Assembly: GCA_044346445.1 (NCBI GenBank)
Contig: JBIIZD010000002.1
Coordinates: 1-64,000, forward strand
Length of the DNA: 64,000 nucleotides
Direction: 5' to 3'
DNA from: CAISGS01 sp044346445
GTDB lineage: Bacteria > Pseudomonadota > Alphaproteobacteria > Caulobacterales > Caulobacteraceae
Below are positions 16,599-25,094 of this stretch, one piece after another. The stretch's first letter is position 1, and each line of letters begins with the position of its first letter. Position numbers and translations under genes: made by a program. The notes under the pieces are model-generated. The model was not told the origin of the DNA. It saw only the letters and a list, made by a program, of their open reading frames with translations, and did no database searches.

Positions 16599-17228
16599 AT
16601 GCGTAGCGCGTCTTCCGCCAAGTCGTTGATCTCCAAGGTGCTTTTGGGTGCCGTGGTCTGTGTGCCTCTGGTTTTTGGGGCCTTGCCAGCCCTGGCTTCG
16701 GATGCCGCAGGCAAGTTTACCGTGCGCGGCGTGGGGTCTAATCCTTGCTCTGCGGTTCAGGCCTCGCTCAAGAGCAATGATAAGATCGCCGGGTCGCTCT
16801 ATCTATCTTGGCTAATGGGTTATGCCAGCGCCTATAACCGCCATGTTCCCCAGACCTTCGACATTTTGCCAACCTCGGCGGGCGGCGATCTTTTGGGCAT
16901 TGTCATGGCCGTTTGCCGAGTGTCCCCGAATGCATCCCTGGAGACCGCGACCGCGCAATCTCTGTCGGCTGTGGCGGCCATGCGTCTGACTCGTGAAACC
17001 CCAATCGTCAAGGTCACAGCCGATGGCAAGACCGTCGAAATTCGGCAAGAAGCCCTGACCAATCTGCAACAGAACCTGTCCGAAAAGGGCCTCTATCGGG
17101 GCCCGGTTAATGGCGTGAGCTCTCCGGCACTGGTAGCCGCGATCAAGGCCATCCAGACCCGAGAAAAACTGGAAGTGACCGGTCTTCCCGATATTGACAC
17201 CATGATCCGCGCCATCCTCAAAAAATAA
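16599..17228 (+). CDS. Exported protein with C-terminal peptidoglycan-binding domain
   Basis: 209 residues from the ATG at 16599, which has AAGGA eight bases upstream. A signal peptide ends at about ALPALA|SDA. Residues ~35-130 form an unassigned domain with one early and one late Cys (SNPCSAVQASL... and VMAVCRVS) and a GSLYLSWLMGYASAYNRH stretch, like the Cys-paired helical domains of small periplasmic proteins. The C-terminal ~55 residues resemble PG_binding_1: LQQNLSEKGLYRGPVNGVSS followed by ALVAAIKAIQ. It lies between the HfaB-like and HfaD-like genes and ends in a terminator, so it is probably cotranscribed with the anchoring genes and may tie the complex to the wall (inference). Confidence 0.7.
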   Translation: MRSASSAKSLISKVLLGAVVCVPLVFGALPALASDAAGKFTVRGVGSNPCSAVQASLKSNDKIAGSLYLSWLMGYASAYNRHVPQTFDILPTSAGGDLLGIVMAVCRVSPNASLETATAQSLSAVAAMRLTRETPIVKVTADGKTVEIRQEALTNLQQNLSEKGLYRGPVNGVSSPALVAAIKAIQTREKLEVTGLPDIDTMIRAILKK

Positions 17229-17251
17229 GCCAAAAGTCGCTATAGATCAAA

Positions 17252-17281
17252 GGGCTCGCACGGTTGCGGGCCCTTTTTTTG
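17252..17281 (+). terminator. Intrinsic terminator after the peptidoglycan-binding protein gene
   Basis: Nine-pair stem GGGCTCGCA/TGCGGGCCC (one G:T pair) with a four-base loop, followed by seven or more T residues. It ends the hfaA-like/hfaB-like operon and implies that the giant gene downstream has its own promoter. Confidence 0.85.
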
Positions 17282-17456
17282 ATGCCTGTGCAAGTCTATG
17301 CTTAATGTTGCGTTTTAATTACCATAAACAAGATTTGATTCAGTATTTCAGAGCGCAATTTCCGTAAAATTTGCAAAGCAAAATATAAATTTCAAAATCT
17401 TCGTCCCAGAGGTCTATTCTACTGTTTATACGAGGCCTGAAAGCTGCCGGTTATAG

Positions 17457-17471
17457 TTAATTTATCAGTAA
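17457..17471 (+). promoter_or_regulatory. Possible CtrA-type box upstream of the giant surface protein gene
   Basis: TTAA-N7-GTAA matches the alphaproteobacterial cell-cycle regulator CtrA consensus TTAA-N7-TTAA at seven of eight bases. It lies about 160 bases before the start at 17633 in an otherwise gene-free AT-rich stretch (17282-17632) where the promoter must be. One such match in AT-rich DNA can occur by chance. Confidence 0.25.
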
Positions 17472-17632
17472 AGCGCCCATTACAGGGAGCGTGTCCCCAT
17501 TTTGGGCGGCTAGATGTTTTCCAATTATGGCATTGTGTGTGCCTATAGACCCCATAGATCACAGCCAGCCTGGCCGGGATCGTAATCCGGCTTGTCGGCA
17601 ATAACGGCAGCATTTCTAAGGGGTAAGTTTAT

Positions 17633-20600
17633 ATGTCGAACTTCAAACCATCTGACAGGACGGCCCTGAGGGGACGTCTTCTGAGCGGCGCCAGCGCCGT
17701 CATACTCGCATCCATGATTGCCGGTGGCGCCCATGCGGCGACATCGACCGTAACCAATACGCCAGATATCTATGTCGGTACGGCCGCCAGCATTCAGGAC
17801 ATTACGGTCCTTTCGGCCATCACATCTGGCCTGACCAGCTCGACCACCAACCAGTCGAACTATTATGCCGTAACCGATACGGTCAATTCGACGACCAACA
17901 GCGTGTCCAATACGGGCGGCCTGACCAGCACCTCGGCAGCCGTGACCAGCGCGACCTTGTCCGCTAGCGCCTTGGCCAACACCTATACCACGGCCATTGA
18001 CCTGACCTTGATCAGCGGCACCAATGGCGAAAGCATCCAGTCCACGAGCCTGCAGAACAACGCCTTTATCGAAACCGCAGGCGCCTCCAGCACCGCGGCC
18101 GCGACCTTCGGTGATACCGGCAAGATTACCACTACGGTCGGCTCCAATGATATATCGATGGCTGTGAATGGGAACATTACCAGCTCGACCGTAACCAATA
18201 GCTCCAGCAGCCTGAGCGCCGCCACCACGGTGAACAGCCTGACCACGACCGTCAGCGGCACGGTGCCGAATGCCTATCAAGGCACATCGACCGGCGGCAT
18301 TGTTTCCCTAAATGCCGATACGCTTGTCCCTGCGACCAGCGGCACGACCTCGCTGCTTCAGGCGGACATTGTCGTCAATAATGTGCAGCTTGATAGCAGC
18401 TATGACGGCGACTCCTCGGCAACCGTGTCGAGCAACGACATCACCACCAGCCTGCTCGCAACGAGCCTGATCGCAACGCCAACGGCTACCCAGACCGGCA
18501 GCATTGCCACCAGCAGCAATACGGTTGCGGCAACCTTTAAGGCCAATAAGGACATTAGCGCCGTCAGCCTCACGGCCGGTTCCTCGCCAAGCTTTGCCGG
18601 TACGATCGCCTTGGCCAATGTTCAGGGCTTTTCTGGCAATCAGACCGATGCGGCCGCTACCAACTCCAGCACAACGATCGGTTCAGAGGTCGATACAACC
18701 TCTGCCTTGACCTCGGCCTCAATCCTGACCGGTAATGCCGATGTCAAGTCCAACACCATCAGCGCCACCGCGACCGGCAATGAATCGCTTGGCGCGACCA
18801 CGGGCACCTATGGTCAGTCGATCATCCTTGGCGACGGCTTGAACTATAATGGCTCGGCAACGGGCACTTCGGCAACGGTGTCGTCGGCTCGGGTCATTGC
18901 CGCCGTCACCGATCTGGCCATTGGCAGCAGCCAGGCGCTTGACGGTGATAACACCCCTGCCGGTACAGCCTTATTGAAGGCCACCACAACCGGTGCCACG
19001 ATTAGCGATCTGGTCCAGACCCTGACCAGTGGCTCCATGGCGGTTTCGAGCAATACCGTCCTGTCCACCGTCACGGGCAATGCGGCCTCCAGCGCCATCC
19101 TGACCGGAACCGGCGCAGCCAGCTTTGATGGCACCGCGGCCATTGTCGGCGTTCAATATGCCAATGACATGGCCACCAGCGCGGTCACGACCGGCACCGA
19201 TATCAATGCTTCGGTCGATAGCTCGGCCGGCACGGCAGGCAATGCGACTGACAGCTCTGTAACCATCCAGTCCAACCGGATTGGTGCGACTGCCTATACC
19301 AATAAATTGTCCCAGACGGCCAGCCTGGCCGCCACGGACATTGCCCTCAATACGACCGGAACAACGGCAGCTGAGCTAACCTTCATAACGGCTGCCGGCA
19401 TTAGCAGCGTTTCTCCCTTGTCCGTCATTAGTGACCAGGAAAGCGTTGCTGCAACCACCACGGCGACCAACACCACAGGCAGCATTGCCTTGCTGGCCGC
19501 CGGCGCGGGCAATCAGTCCGGCGATACCTTCCTGGTTGGCAGCAATACGATGGATGCCAATGCGATCGGCAGCAGCGCAAGCAATGCCCTGACCTTGGCA
19601 GGTGTTACCGTCGGAACCGGCGGCCTGATTTTCAGTAATCAAAGCACCACCGGCACCTCCACGGTTACGGCTACTGAATCCGGTTCAGCCACCTTGATCG
19701 TTTCCGGAGCCCTCATTGCGGGCTCGTCGGGCTCGGTGTCGGACAATGTCGAGCGCGCTCTGGGCTATGGCGGAACGGTCGATAATACCATGTCGATCAC
19801 GGCTAATACTGTGACGCCGGTTGAGACTGTTACCTCCACGACCACGGGCTCGACCACGACCTATGCCCTTGATACCCCGTCGGTATTGGCCTCCGGTCAA
19901 ACGACGATTAATGCAAGCTACGCGATTGGCAATAACCAAACCTTAGCCTCCAATGTCTTAGCCGCAACAGCGCCGCTCTCGCTCAGCCCGACGTTTGGCA
20001 TTGACGTCGTAGGTGCTGTGTCTGACAGCAGCCTGGCCAATGACCGCAATTCGATCGTCGCTGCCGGCTTTGGCAATCAGGCGTCCAATGCGGCAACCCT
20101 GGCCATTGGCACGACGGCAACGGCAACCAGCGTCGTCACCGACTATGCCAACCTGGCCAGTGTCAATAATAACCAGGCGACAACGGGCAATGTCACATCC
20201 ACCGTGACCCCCAACGTAGCGGCCCTCGTCTATACCTTGGCTGAAAGCACCGTAACGGACGCGGCCCTGACGGCTTCTGAAAACGCCGTCTATGCTCAGT
20301 CCACGGGCAACCGCGCGGTCAGCAATAGCCTGACGGTTACCGCAACCAGCCTGTCGCTTTATGATAATGGCGTATCGACTGCCGGTATGACTGCTGGCCA
20401 ATCCTACTATAACGGCTCGAACGCCGCCTCCCAGGCAGCCTTGACCGTGCAAAATCTGCAGACCAATACGGGCGGTACCAATGCGTCCACGATTGCTGCT
20501 GCTTCTGAGGCCGTCGCTATAGACGTGACCGCCGCGGTAAATACCTCGTCGATCTTGGCCTTGAGCAATACTGAAACGGCGGCAACAACGGCCAATCTAT

Positions 20601-23116
20601 CGGCAAACAAGCTGGCCTTGACCGCCGATACGGTTCGCACAACGGCGGCCGTGCAGAACGTGCAAACCAGCTCGGCGACCAATACGGCCTCTACCGGCAC
20701 CTCGACCAGTGCCTATACGGGGACAAGCCTGACCCTCTCCAGCACGGTTGATGACAGCACGGTCAAGATTGGTAGCAATATGGCGACGGCCTCGGCCCTC
20801 GGCGATGTCGCCACCAACACCCTGGCCATCAGCGCGGTCAATGTTACCGGCGACGGTAGCACCGGTACCGCTACGGCTTCTAACTCCGGCACGATCTTGA
20901 CCAAGGCTGATTTCGGCCTCATCAGCACCCAGTCTGGCACCGGTAGCAATACTGCAAATGTCTTTGATACTAATTCTATCTCGACCGGTGCAGCGACCAA
21001 TTCGACCATTGTCCTATTGTCCAATGGCAATACGGCCGAGGCGGTTGATGGCCGTGCGACCAATAGCCTTACCCTGGCAGCGACCAGCCTGACCTCGAAC
21101 ACGACTGGCCTGACCAACTACCAAGAATCGGCCGGTACCATGGCCGCGACGGGGAACACGATCAATCTTGCGACTGTGTCGTCTTCGCTCGATACCAGCT
21201 CGGCGCGCGTCGAAAGCAATTACGGTACCGGCTCCAGCCTTGCCAATGTGGCAACGAATGCCATTACTGTAACGGCGACCGATGTGACCGGTAATAGCTC
21301 TGTTGCGACTGGCCAAAATACCAGCGCAGCCGCAGACATGGCCATGTATAATGGTCAAGCTGCAACCGGCACCAGCACAACCAATGTTACGGAAGTGTTC
21401 AAGGTAGCCGCTGGAGCAGCCGTTACGGACTCCTCCATCACTGTGCTGTCCAACAGCTCGATTGGTGAGGCTCTTGGCAACCGGGCAACCAATACGCTCG
21501 GCCTGACCGCGACCAGCATCTCCAATAACAGTATGGCGCTTGCCAATACGCAATCCAGCACGGGCTCTGGCGCGGGCTCTACCGTGACCGGAACAGCCTT
21601 GGCTGCGATTACGGCCAACATTGACACCAGCACCATCAAGGTCGGTAGCAATTATACGGCCAGTGCCTCGACCAATAATACCGCGACCAATAGCTTGAGT
21701 GTTGTGGCTACGGATCTGGGTGGCTCTACCGCCTCCAGCACCCGCGCCGTTGCGGGCAATTCGAACACGGCTGTTGCCGATTATGCGCTGAATAATGACC
21801 AGTCTTCGGGCTCGTCTGCGGCTTCTGATGCAACCGCAACCGGCACCTATTCGATTACCCAAACCCTGGCGAACACGATTGCCAGCTCTACGCTTGAAGT
21901 CTCCAGCAACATCCAGACGGCCACGGCCCTGTCTAATGTCGGCGTCAATAGCCTGGTCATGACAGGAACCGCGATCTCTTCCCCGACCACGTCAGCGACC
22001 GGTACAACGGCCGCAGTGGCGTCTAAGCAAGAGGGCTATGGCGGGGTGACGGCGAGCTCGACCATGACGGTGGCAACACCTGCTGAGTCTGCCGACTCCA
22101 GCATCAAGATGTCGAGCAACTCCAACTCGGCCCTGGCCAGCGTCAATACGGCGACCAATTCCTTGTTCGCCAGCGCTACGGACCTGGGTACAACGGCTTC
22201 TGCCAGCTCTAGCTTGCTGGGTTATGCCACGGATACTGTGGCCAATGGCTCTTCGGCAGTCTTTAACGCGCAGACAAGCCTAGCCGGTACCACCTCGGCC
22301 AATGCGACCAGCACACTCGGCAATTCCGATGCTGGGACCTTGGGTCTCGATACCGGTACAGTCTTGATCATCGGCAATACAACGGCGGCTGACTCTTCGG
22401 CTAACCGTTCGTCCAACACCCTGGTCTTGAACGGCAGTGCCACCCAGTATGCTACGGGTGCTATTGGTAACGTCCAGGACTCGGCAACGACGGTCTTGGC
22501 CTATGCCTCAACCGCCGCGACCTATGCCTTGGATGGTGCGACCTCGGTCTCACCGGCCCTGACCTCGGGTACAGTCGCTGTGACGGGTAACTCCACCACG
22601 TCACTGGCCCGCGGCAATAGTGCCAGCAATAGCCTGACCTCGATTGCTTCTGGGACCTATGGCGATCTGGGTGCATCCTCGACCAGCACCGGCACGCCTA
22701 GCGTAACCGCCACGTTTGCCGTGCTGAACGATCAGGCCAATACCGGCTCGGTCACCGCCAATGCCTCTAACCTGGCAGGTACGGCGACCAGCTATTCGGC
22801 AACGTCTGGCCTTGCTTCGACCGACGTGATCACGGACAGCTCTGTCAGTGTCTCGAACAATGTCGTCACGGCTGCGGCCTATGGCAATGCTGCCAGCAAC
22901 CGTATCACCTTGGCCTCCCTCAATTCGGGAACCCCTTCCAGTGCTGTGCTGAGCAATCAGAACAACAGTGGCGCGGTTACGGCCAATGCGTTCGGAACCA
23001 CAATGTCTATCAATACCACAGCCATTATCGATACGAGCCGTCTGCTCCTCAACGGGAACACGATCAGCTCCACGGCAGTTGGCAACAGCGGTTCGACCGT
23101 CATTACGGGCCAATAA
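17633..23116 (+). CDS. hfaD: Giant repetitive surface protein, HfaD-like holdfast anchor
   Basis: 1827 residues with a signal peptide (GASAVILASMIAGGAHAATS, cut after AHA). The mature chain is almost entirely Ala, Thr, Ser, Asn, Gly and Val; I see no cysteine or tryptophan, few charged residues and no His after the signal. Degenerate units of about 90-110 residues repeat a core such as DSSITVLSN...A.A.GN.ATN.L.L.AT, followed by a spacer with N-x-Q-x2-TG. This suggests a long beta-solenoid. The start has AAGGGG upstream. It follows the CsgG/HfaB-like gene, as hfaD does in Caulobacter, where HfaD helps hold the holdfast polysaccharide to the cell; the known HfaD is much shorter (~400 residues). 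No autotransporter barrel or anchor domain is visible at the C-terminus, which ends SGSTVITGQ, so export must be by another protein. Confidence 0.72.
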   Translation: MSNFKPSDRTALRGRLLSGASAVILASMIAGGAHAATSTVTNTPDIYVGTAASIQDITVLSAITSGLTSSTTNQSNYYAVTDTVNSTTNSVSNTGGLTSTSAAVTSATLSASALANTYTTAIDLTLISGTNGESIQSTSLQNNAFIETAGASSTAAATFGDTGKITTTVGSNDISMAVNGNITSSTVTNSSSSLSAATTVNSLTTTVSGTVPNAYQGTSTGGIVSLNADTLVPATSGTTSLLQADIVVNNVQLDSSYDGDSSATVSSNDITTSLLATSLIATPTATQTGSIATSSNTVAATFKANKDISAVSLTAGSSPSFAGTIALANVQGFSGNQTDAAATNSSTTIGSEVDTTSALTSASILTGNADVKSNTISATATGNESLGATTGTYGQSIILGDGLNYNGSATGTSATVSSARVIAAVTDLAIGSSQALDGDNTPAGTALLKATTTGATISDLVQTLTSGSMAVSSNTVLSTVTGNAASSAILTGTGAASFDGTAAIVGVQYANDMATSAVTTGTDINASVDSSAGTAGNATDSSVTIQSNRIGATAYTNKLSQTASLAATDIALNTTGTTAAELTFITAAGISSVSPLSVISDQESVAATTTATNTTGSIALLAAGAGNQSGDTFLVGSNTMDANAIGSSASNALTLAGVTVGTGGLIFSNQSTTGTSTVTATESGSATLIVSGALIAGSSGSVSDNVERALGYGGTVDNTMSITANTVTPVETVTSTTTGSTTTYALDTPSVLASGQTTINASYAIGNNQTLASNVLAATAPLSLSPTFGIDVVGAVSDSSLANDRNSIVAAGFGNQASNAATLAIGTTATATSVVTDYANLASVNNNQATTGNVTSTVTPNVAALVYTLAESTVTDAALTASENAVYAQSTGNRAVSNSLTVTATSLSLYDNGVSTAGMTAGQSYYNGSNAASQAALTVQNLQTNTGGTNASTIAAASEAVAIDVTAAVNTSSILALSNTETAATTANLSANKLALTADTVRTTAAVQNVQTSSATNTASTGTSTSAYTGTSLTLSSTVDDSTVKIGSNMATASALGDVATNTLAISAVNVTGDGSTGTATASNSGTILTKADFGLISTQSGTGSNTANVFDTNSISTGAATNSTIVLLSNGNTAEAVDGRATNSLTLAATSLTSNTTGLTNYQESAGTMAATGNTINLATVSSSLDTSSARVESNYGTGSSLANVATNAITVTATDVTGNSSVATGQNTSAAADMAMYNGQAATGTSTTNVTEVFKVAAGAAVTDSSITVLSNSSIGEALGNRATNTLGLTATSISNNSMALANTQSSTGSGAGSTVTGTALAAITANIDTSTIKVGSNYTASASTNNTATNSLSVVATDLGGSTASSTRAVAGNSNTAVADYALNNDQSSGSSAASDATATGTYSITQTLANTIASSTLEVSSNIQTATALSNVGVNSLVMTGTAISSPTTSATGTTAAVASKQEGYGGVTASSTMTVATPAESADSSIKMSSNSNSALASVNTATNSLFASATDLGTTASASSSLLGYATDTVANGSSAVFNAQTSLAGTTSANATSTLGNSDAGTLGLDTGTVLIIGNTTAADSSANRSSNTLVLNGSATQYATGAIGNVQDSATTVLAYASTAATYALDGATSVSPALTSGTVAVTGNSTTSLARGNSASNSLTSIASGTYGDLGASSTSTGTPSVTATFAVLNDQANTGSVTANASNLAGTATSYSATSGLASTDVITDSSVSVSNNVVTAAAYGNAASNRITLASLNSGTPSSAVLSNQNNSGAVTANAFGTTMSINTTAIIDTSRLLLNGNTISSTAVGNSGSTVITGQ

Positions 23117-23180
23117 GCCCAATACGGCTTGGGGCGGGCCTAGCTCGCCTCGGGTCGGACGGTTTGACCAAAAAAGAAAA

Positions 23181-23207
23181 GGCCGCCAGGAAACTGGCGG
23201 CCTTTTT
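23181..23207 (+). terminator. Bidirectional intrinsic terminator
   Basis: Perfect stem GGCCGCCAG/CTGGCGGCC with GAAA loop, T-run on the right and A-run (AAAAAAGAAAA) on the left. It can stop transcription from the giant surface-protein gene and from the convergent hydrolase gene. Confidence 0.92.
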
Positions 23208-23231
23208 ACTATGGGATGTGAAGGGGGCGGT

Positions 23232-24569
23232 TCAGGGGGCGGCGTGTCTCAGTTCCAGGCCGCGCATATGCCGCCGCTGAAAGCCCTTCCAGACGGTCGA
23301 CCCATCCTTGGCCGTGCTATAGGCGTCATAGGCCGACACCTGGTCATAGGGCCAGACCCCGTCATCCGACACCACGTTGGGCACATCCAGATAGCTGTTC
23401 ATCTGCGCATCGCCCTTGACCTTCAGATCAAGAAAGGCGGTGATAAAGTGCAGATTGATCGCATTGATGCGGTCTGTGCGCCAAATCGGATCGTCAAACC
23501 AGTCCTTGTCCCAGAGCCGGTTTTGCATCTCGGCGGGGGCGGGGCTAAGGCCCAAGGCATGGCCTGCCTCGCGGAAGGTCAGCAAATAGCGGTCCGAGTG
23601 AATGGCCTGCTGAAACATGGTCAGGGCCCCGGTTTCGTAATTCACCGTCGGGTCGCGGTCGCCGGAAATAAGCAGGACCGGCGCCGTCATATCGGCCAGG
23701 CCCTCACTATTCCATGCCGCCAGGGCACCGCCGCCCGCAGGGGCTATGGCGACCACGGCCTTTAGGCCGGCAACCTTGATCTCGCCGGCCTTGGCCGCTC
23801 CGCGCGCATAGGGCAGCAAGGCCCCGCCGGGAATAAAGCCCATGGCCGGACCCTTGGGATCGAGTGTCGCGCCGCCCGATGTCATGACGCCATAACCGCC
23901 CATGGAATAGCCAATCAAGGCCACGCGGCTGGGGTCAATCTGGGCACCGAGGCTGGCTTGCAGGCTGCGGGCGGTAAAGCCGATATCGATGGGCCTGCGC
24001 AAGGTGGGTATGGCGCGGCTGACCGCATCAGTGCGATCAGGGTCTGGGTCTTCGTGATGAATCGCCGCGACCACATAGCCCTTGGAGGCCAGATTCTCGG
24101 TCAACCAGGTCATGGCGGCGGGATGGTTGCTATAGCCGTGCGAGACAATCACCAGCGGATAGCCACCGCGATTGGCCGCAGCATCGCGCACGGCAAGGCC
24201 CGGAAAACTAAAGGCAGCCGGGGGCAGGGGCGGCTCACCGCGAAACACGGCCCGATAGGTTTCTGGCTGGGCATCAGCGGCCGGGCTGGCCGGATACCAG
24301 ATATCCACCAGCAGGGTGCGGTCCTTCAGATTAGCCCGGCCGGTCTTGGGATTGATATCCAGAATATTGGCCTGCTTGGGCTGGACCAGGGTCAGGGTGC
24401 GCACACCGACCGCAAAGCGGCCAAGGGCTGCCAGTTGCGGCGCATCGACACCGGGCCGACTGGGTACAGTCTGGCCTTGTGTCTGGGCCTGGGCCTGCGC
24501 GGCGACGAGCCCAGCGCTCAGGGGTGTGGTCAGGACCATGGCGGCCATGACAATGGGTCTAAGCTTCAT
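23232..24569 (-). CDS. Secreted alpha/beta hydrolase (PAF-acetylhydrolase/dienelactone-hydrolase-like)
   Basis: 445 residues with an N-terminal signal peptide (MAAMVLTTPLSAGLVAAQAQ). The nucleophile elbow is GYSMGG, the acid lies in LISGDRDPTVNYE and the catalytic His is in EAGHALG. The oxyanion region is LVIVSHGYSNHP. This matches the periplasmic dienelactone hydrolase/platelet-activating-factor acetylhydrolase group of esterases; the natural ester is unknown. It is convergent with the surface-protein gene and shares a two-way terminator with it. Confidence 0.85.
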   Translation of the reverse strand: MKLRPIVMAAMVLTTPLSAGLVAAQAQAQTQGQTVPSRPGVDAPQLAALGRFAVGVRTLTLVQPKQANILDINPKTGRANLKDRTLLVDIWYPASPAADAQPETYRAVFRGEPPLPPAAFSFPGLAVRDAAANRGGYPLVIVSHGYSNHPAAMTWLTENLASKGYVVAAIHHEDPDPDRTDAVSRAIPTLRRPIDIGFTARSLQASLGAQIDPSRVALIGYSMGGYGVMTSGGATLDPKGPAMGFIPGGALLPYARGAAKAGEIKVAGLKAVVAIAPAGGGALAAWNSEGLADMTAPVLLISGDRDPTVNYETGALTMFQQAIHSDRYLLTFREAGHALGLSPAPAEMQNRLWDKDWFDDPIWRTDRINAINLHFITAFLDLKVKGDAQMNSYLDVPNVVSDDGVWPYDQVSAYDAYSTAKDGSTVWKGFQRRHMRGLELRHAAP

Positions 24570-25094
24570 TCAATTTCCTCACCTGGTTTTGGTCATTCTT
24601 GGGTTTTGTGACGGTTTAGGCCTGGGCGACCTGGCTGTGACTGACCACATCGCCTTCATCAAGCTCGCCCAGTGCATCAATATTGCCTCAGATCTAGAAA
24701 ATCGTAGGTCAGATCAGAGACATGTCCAGCGCATGCACTAGATTTAGCAACTCGCGCCTATTCAAAAATGTCATGGCACTCTATGAACGGGTATCAATTC
24801 GAGACGTTCTGATGGCGAAAACATCTCCAACACGGCATTTTGTCCGGTTAGATGCTGCTAAAACCTTATACAAACCCACGGATATTGGCCTTAAAGTCTC
24901 AGTGCGAATATGTTTGTTGTTGAATGGTGAAATTAAATTAACCGAACTGATAATTTTAGTGAATTGAAGCCGGGGTGGTCCCTGAACACCTTACCAAGGT
25001 AGTACGCGTTCTTTGGGGGGCGGTGCGTATGCTGACTCCAATCCAGACAACAGATCTGGGCCCAAAGGAAACGCTCATATTCAGGGGATGCTTG
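24570..25094 (+). other. Intergenic region upstream of the TonB receptor
   Basis: About 525 bases between divergent genes, AT-rich in the middle (24660-24970). A short open frame at 24722-24967 has no ribosome site, no family likeness and a composition unlike coding DNA here, so I do not call it. The stretch should contain promoters for the hydrolase and the receptor, but I cannot fix them. Confidence 0.5.

Noticed and set aside
17543..18280. 245-codon minus-strand frame over the start of the giant gene
   Set aside because: Gly/Arg-rich shadow of the repetitive coding sequence, with no signal peptide or family motif.
21014..21862. Minus-strand open frame inside the giant surface-protein gene
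   Set aside because: Its translation is Gly/Arg-rich low complexity produced by the Ala/Thr/Ser codons of the real gene.
24722..24967. 81-codon frame upstream of the TonB receptor
   Set aside because: No ribosome site, no recognisable domain, and unusual composition; treated as intergenic.
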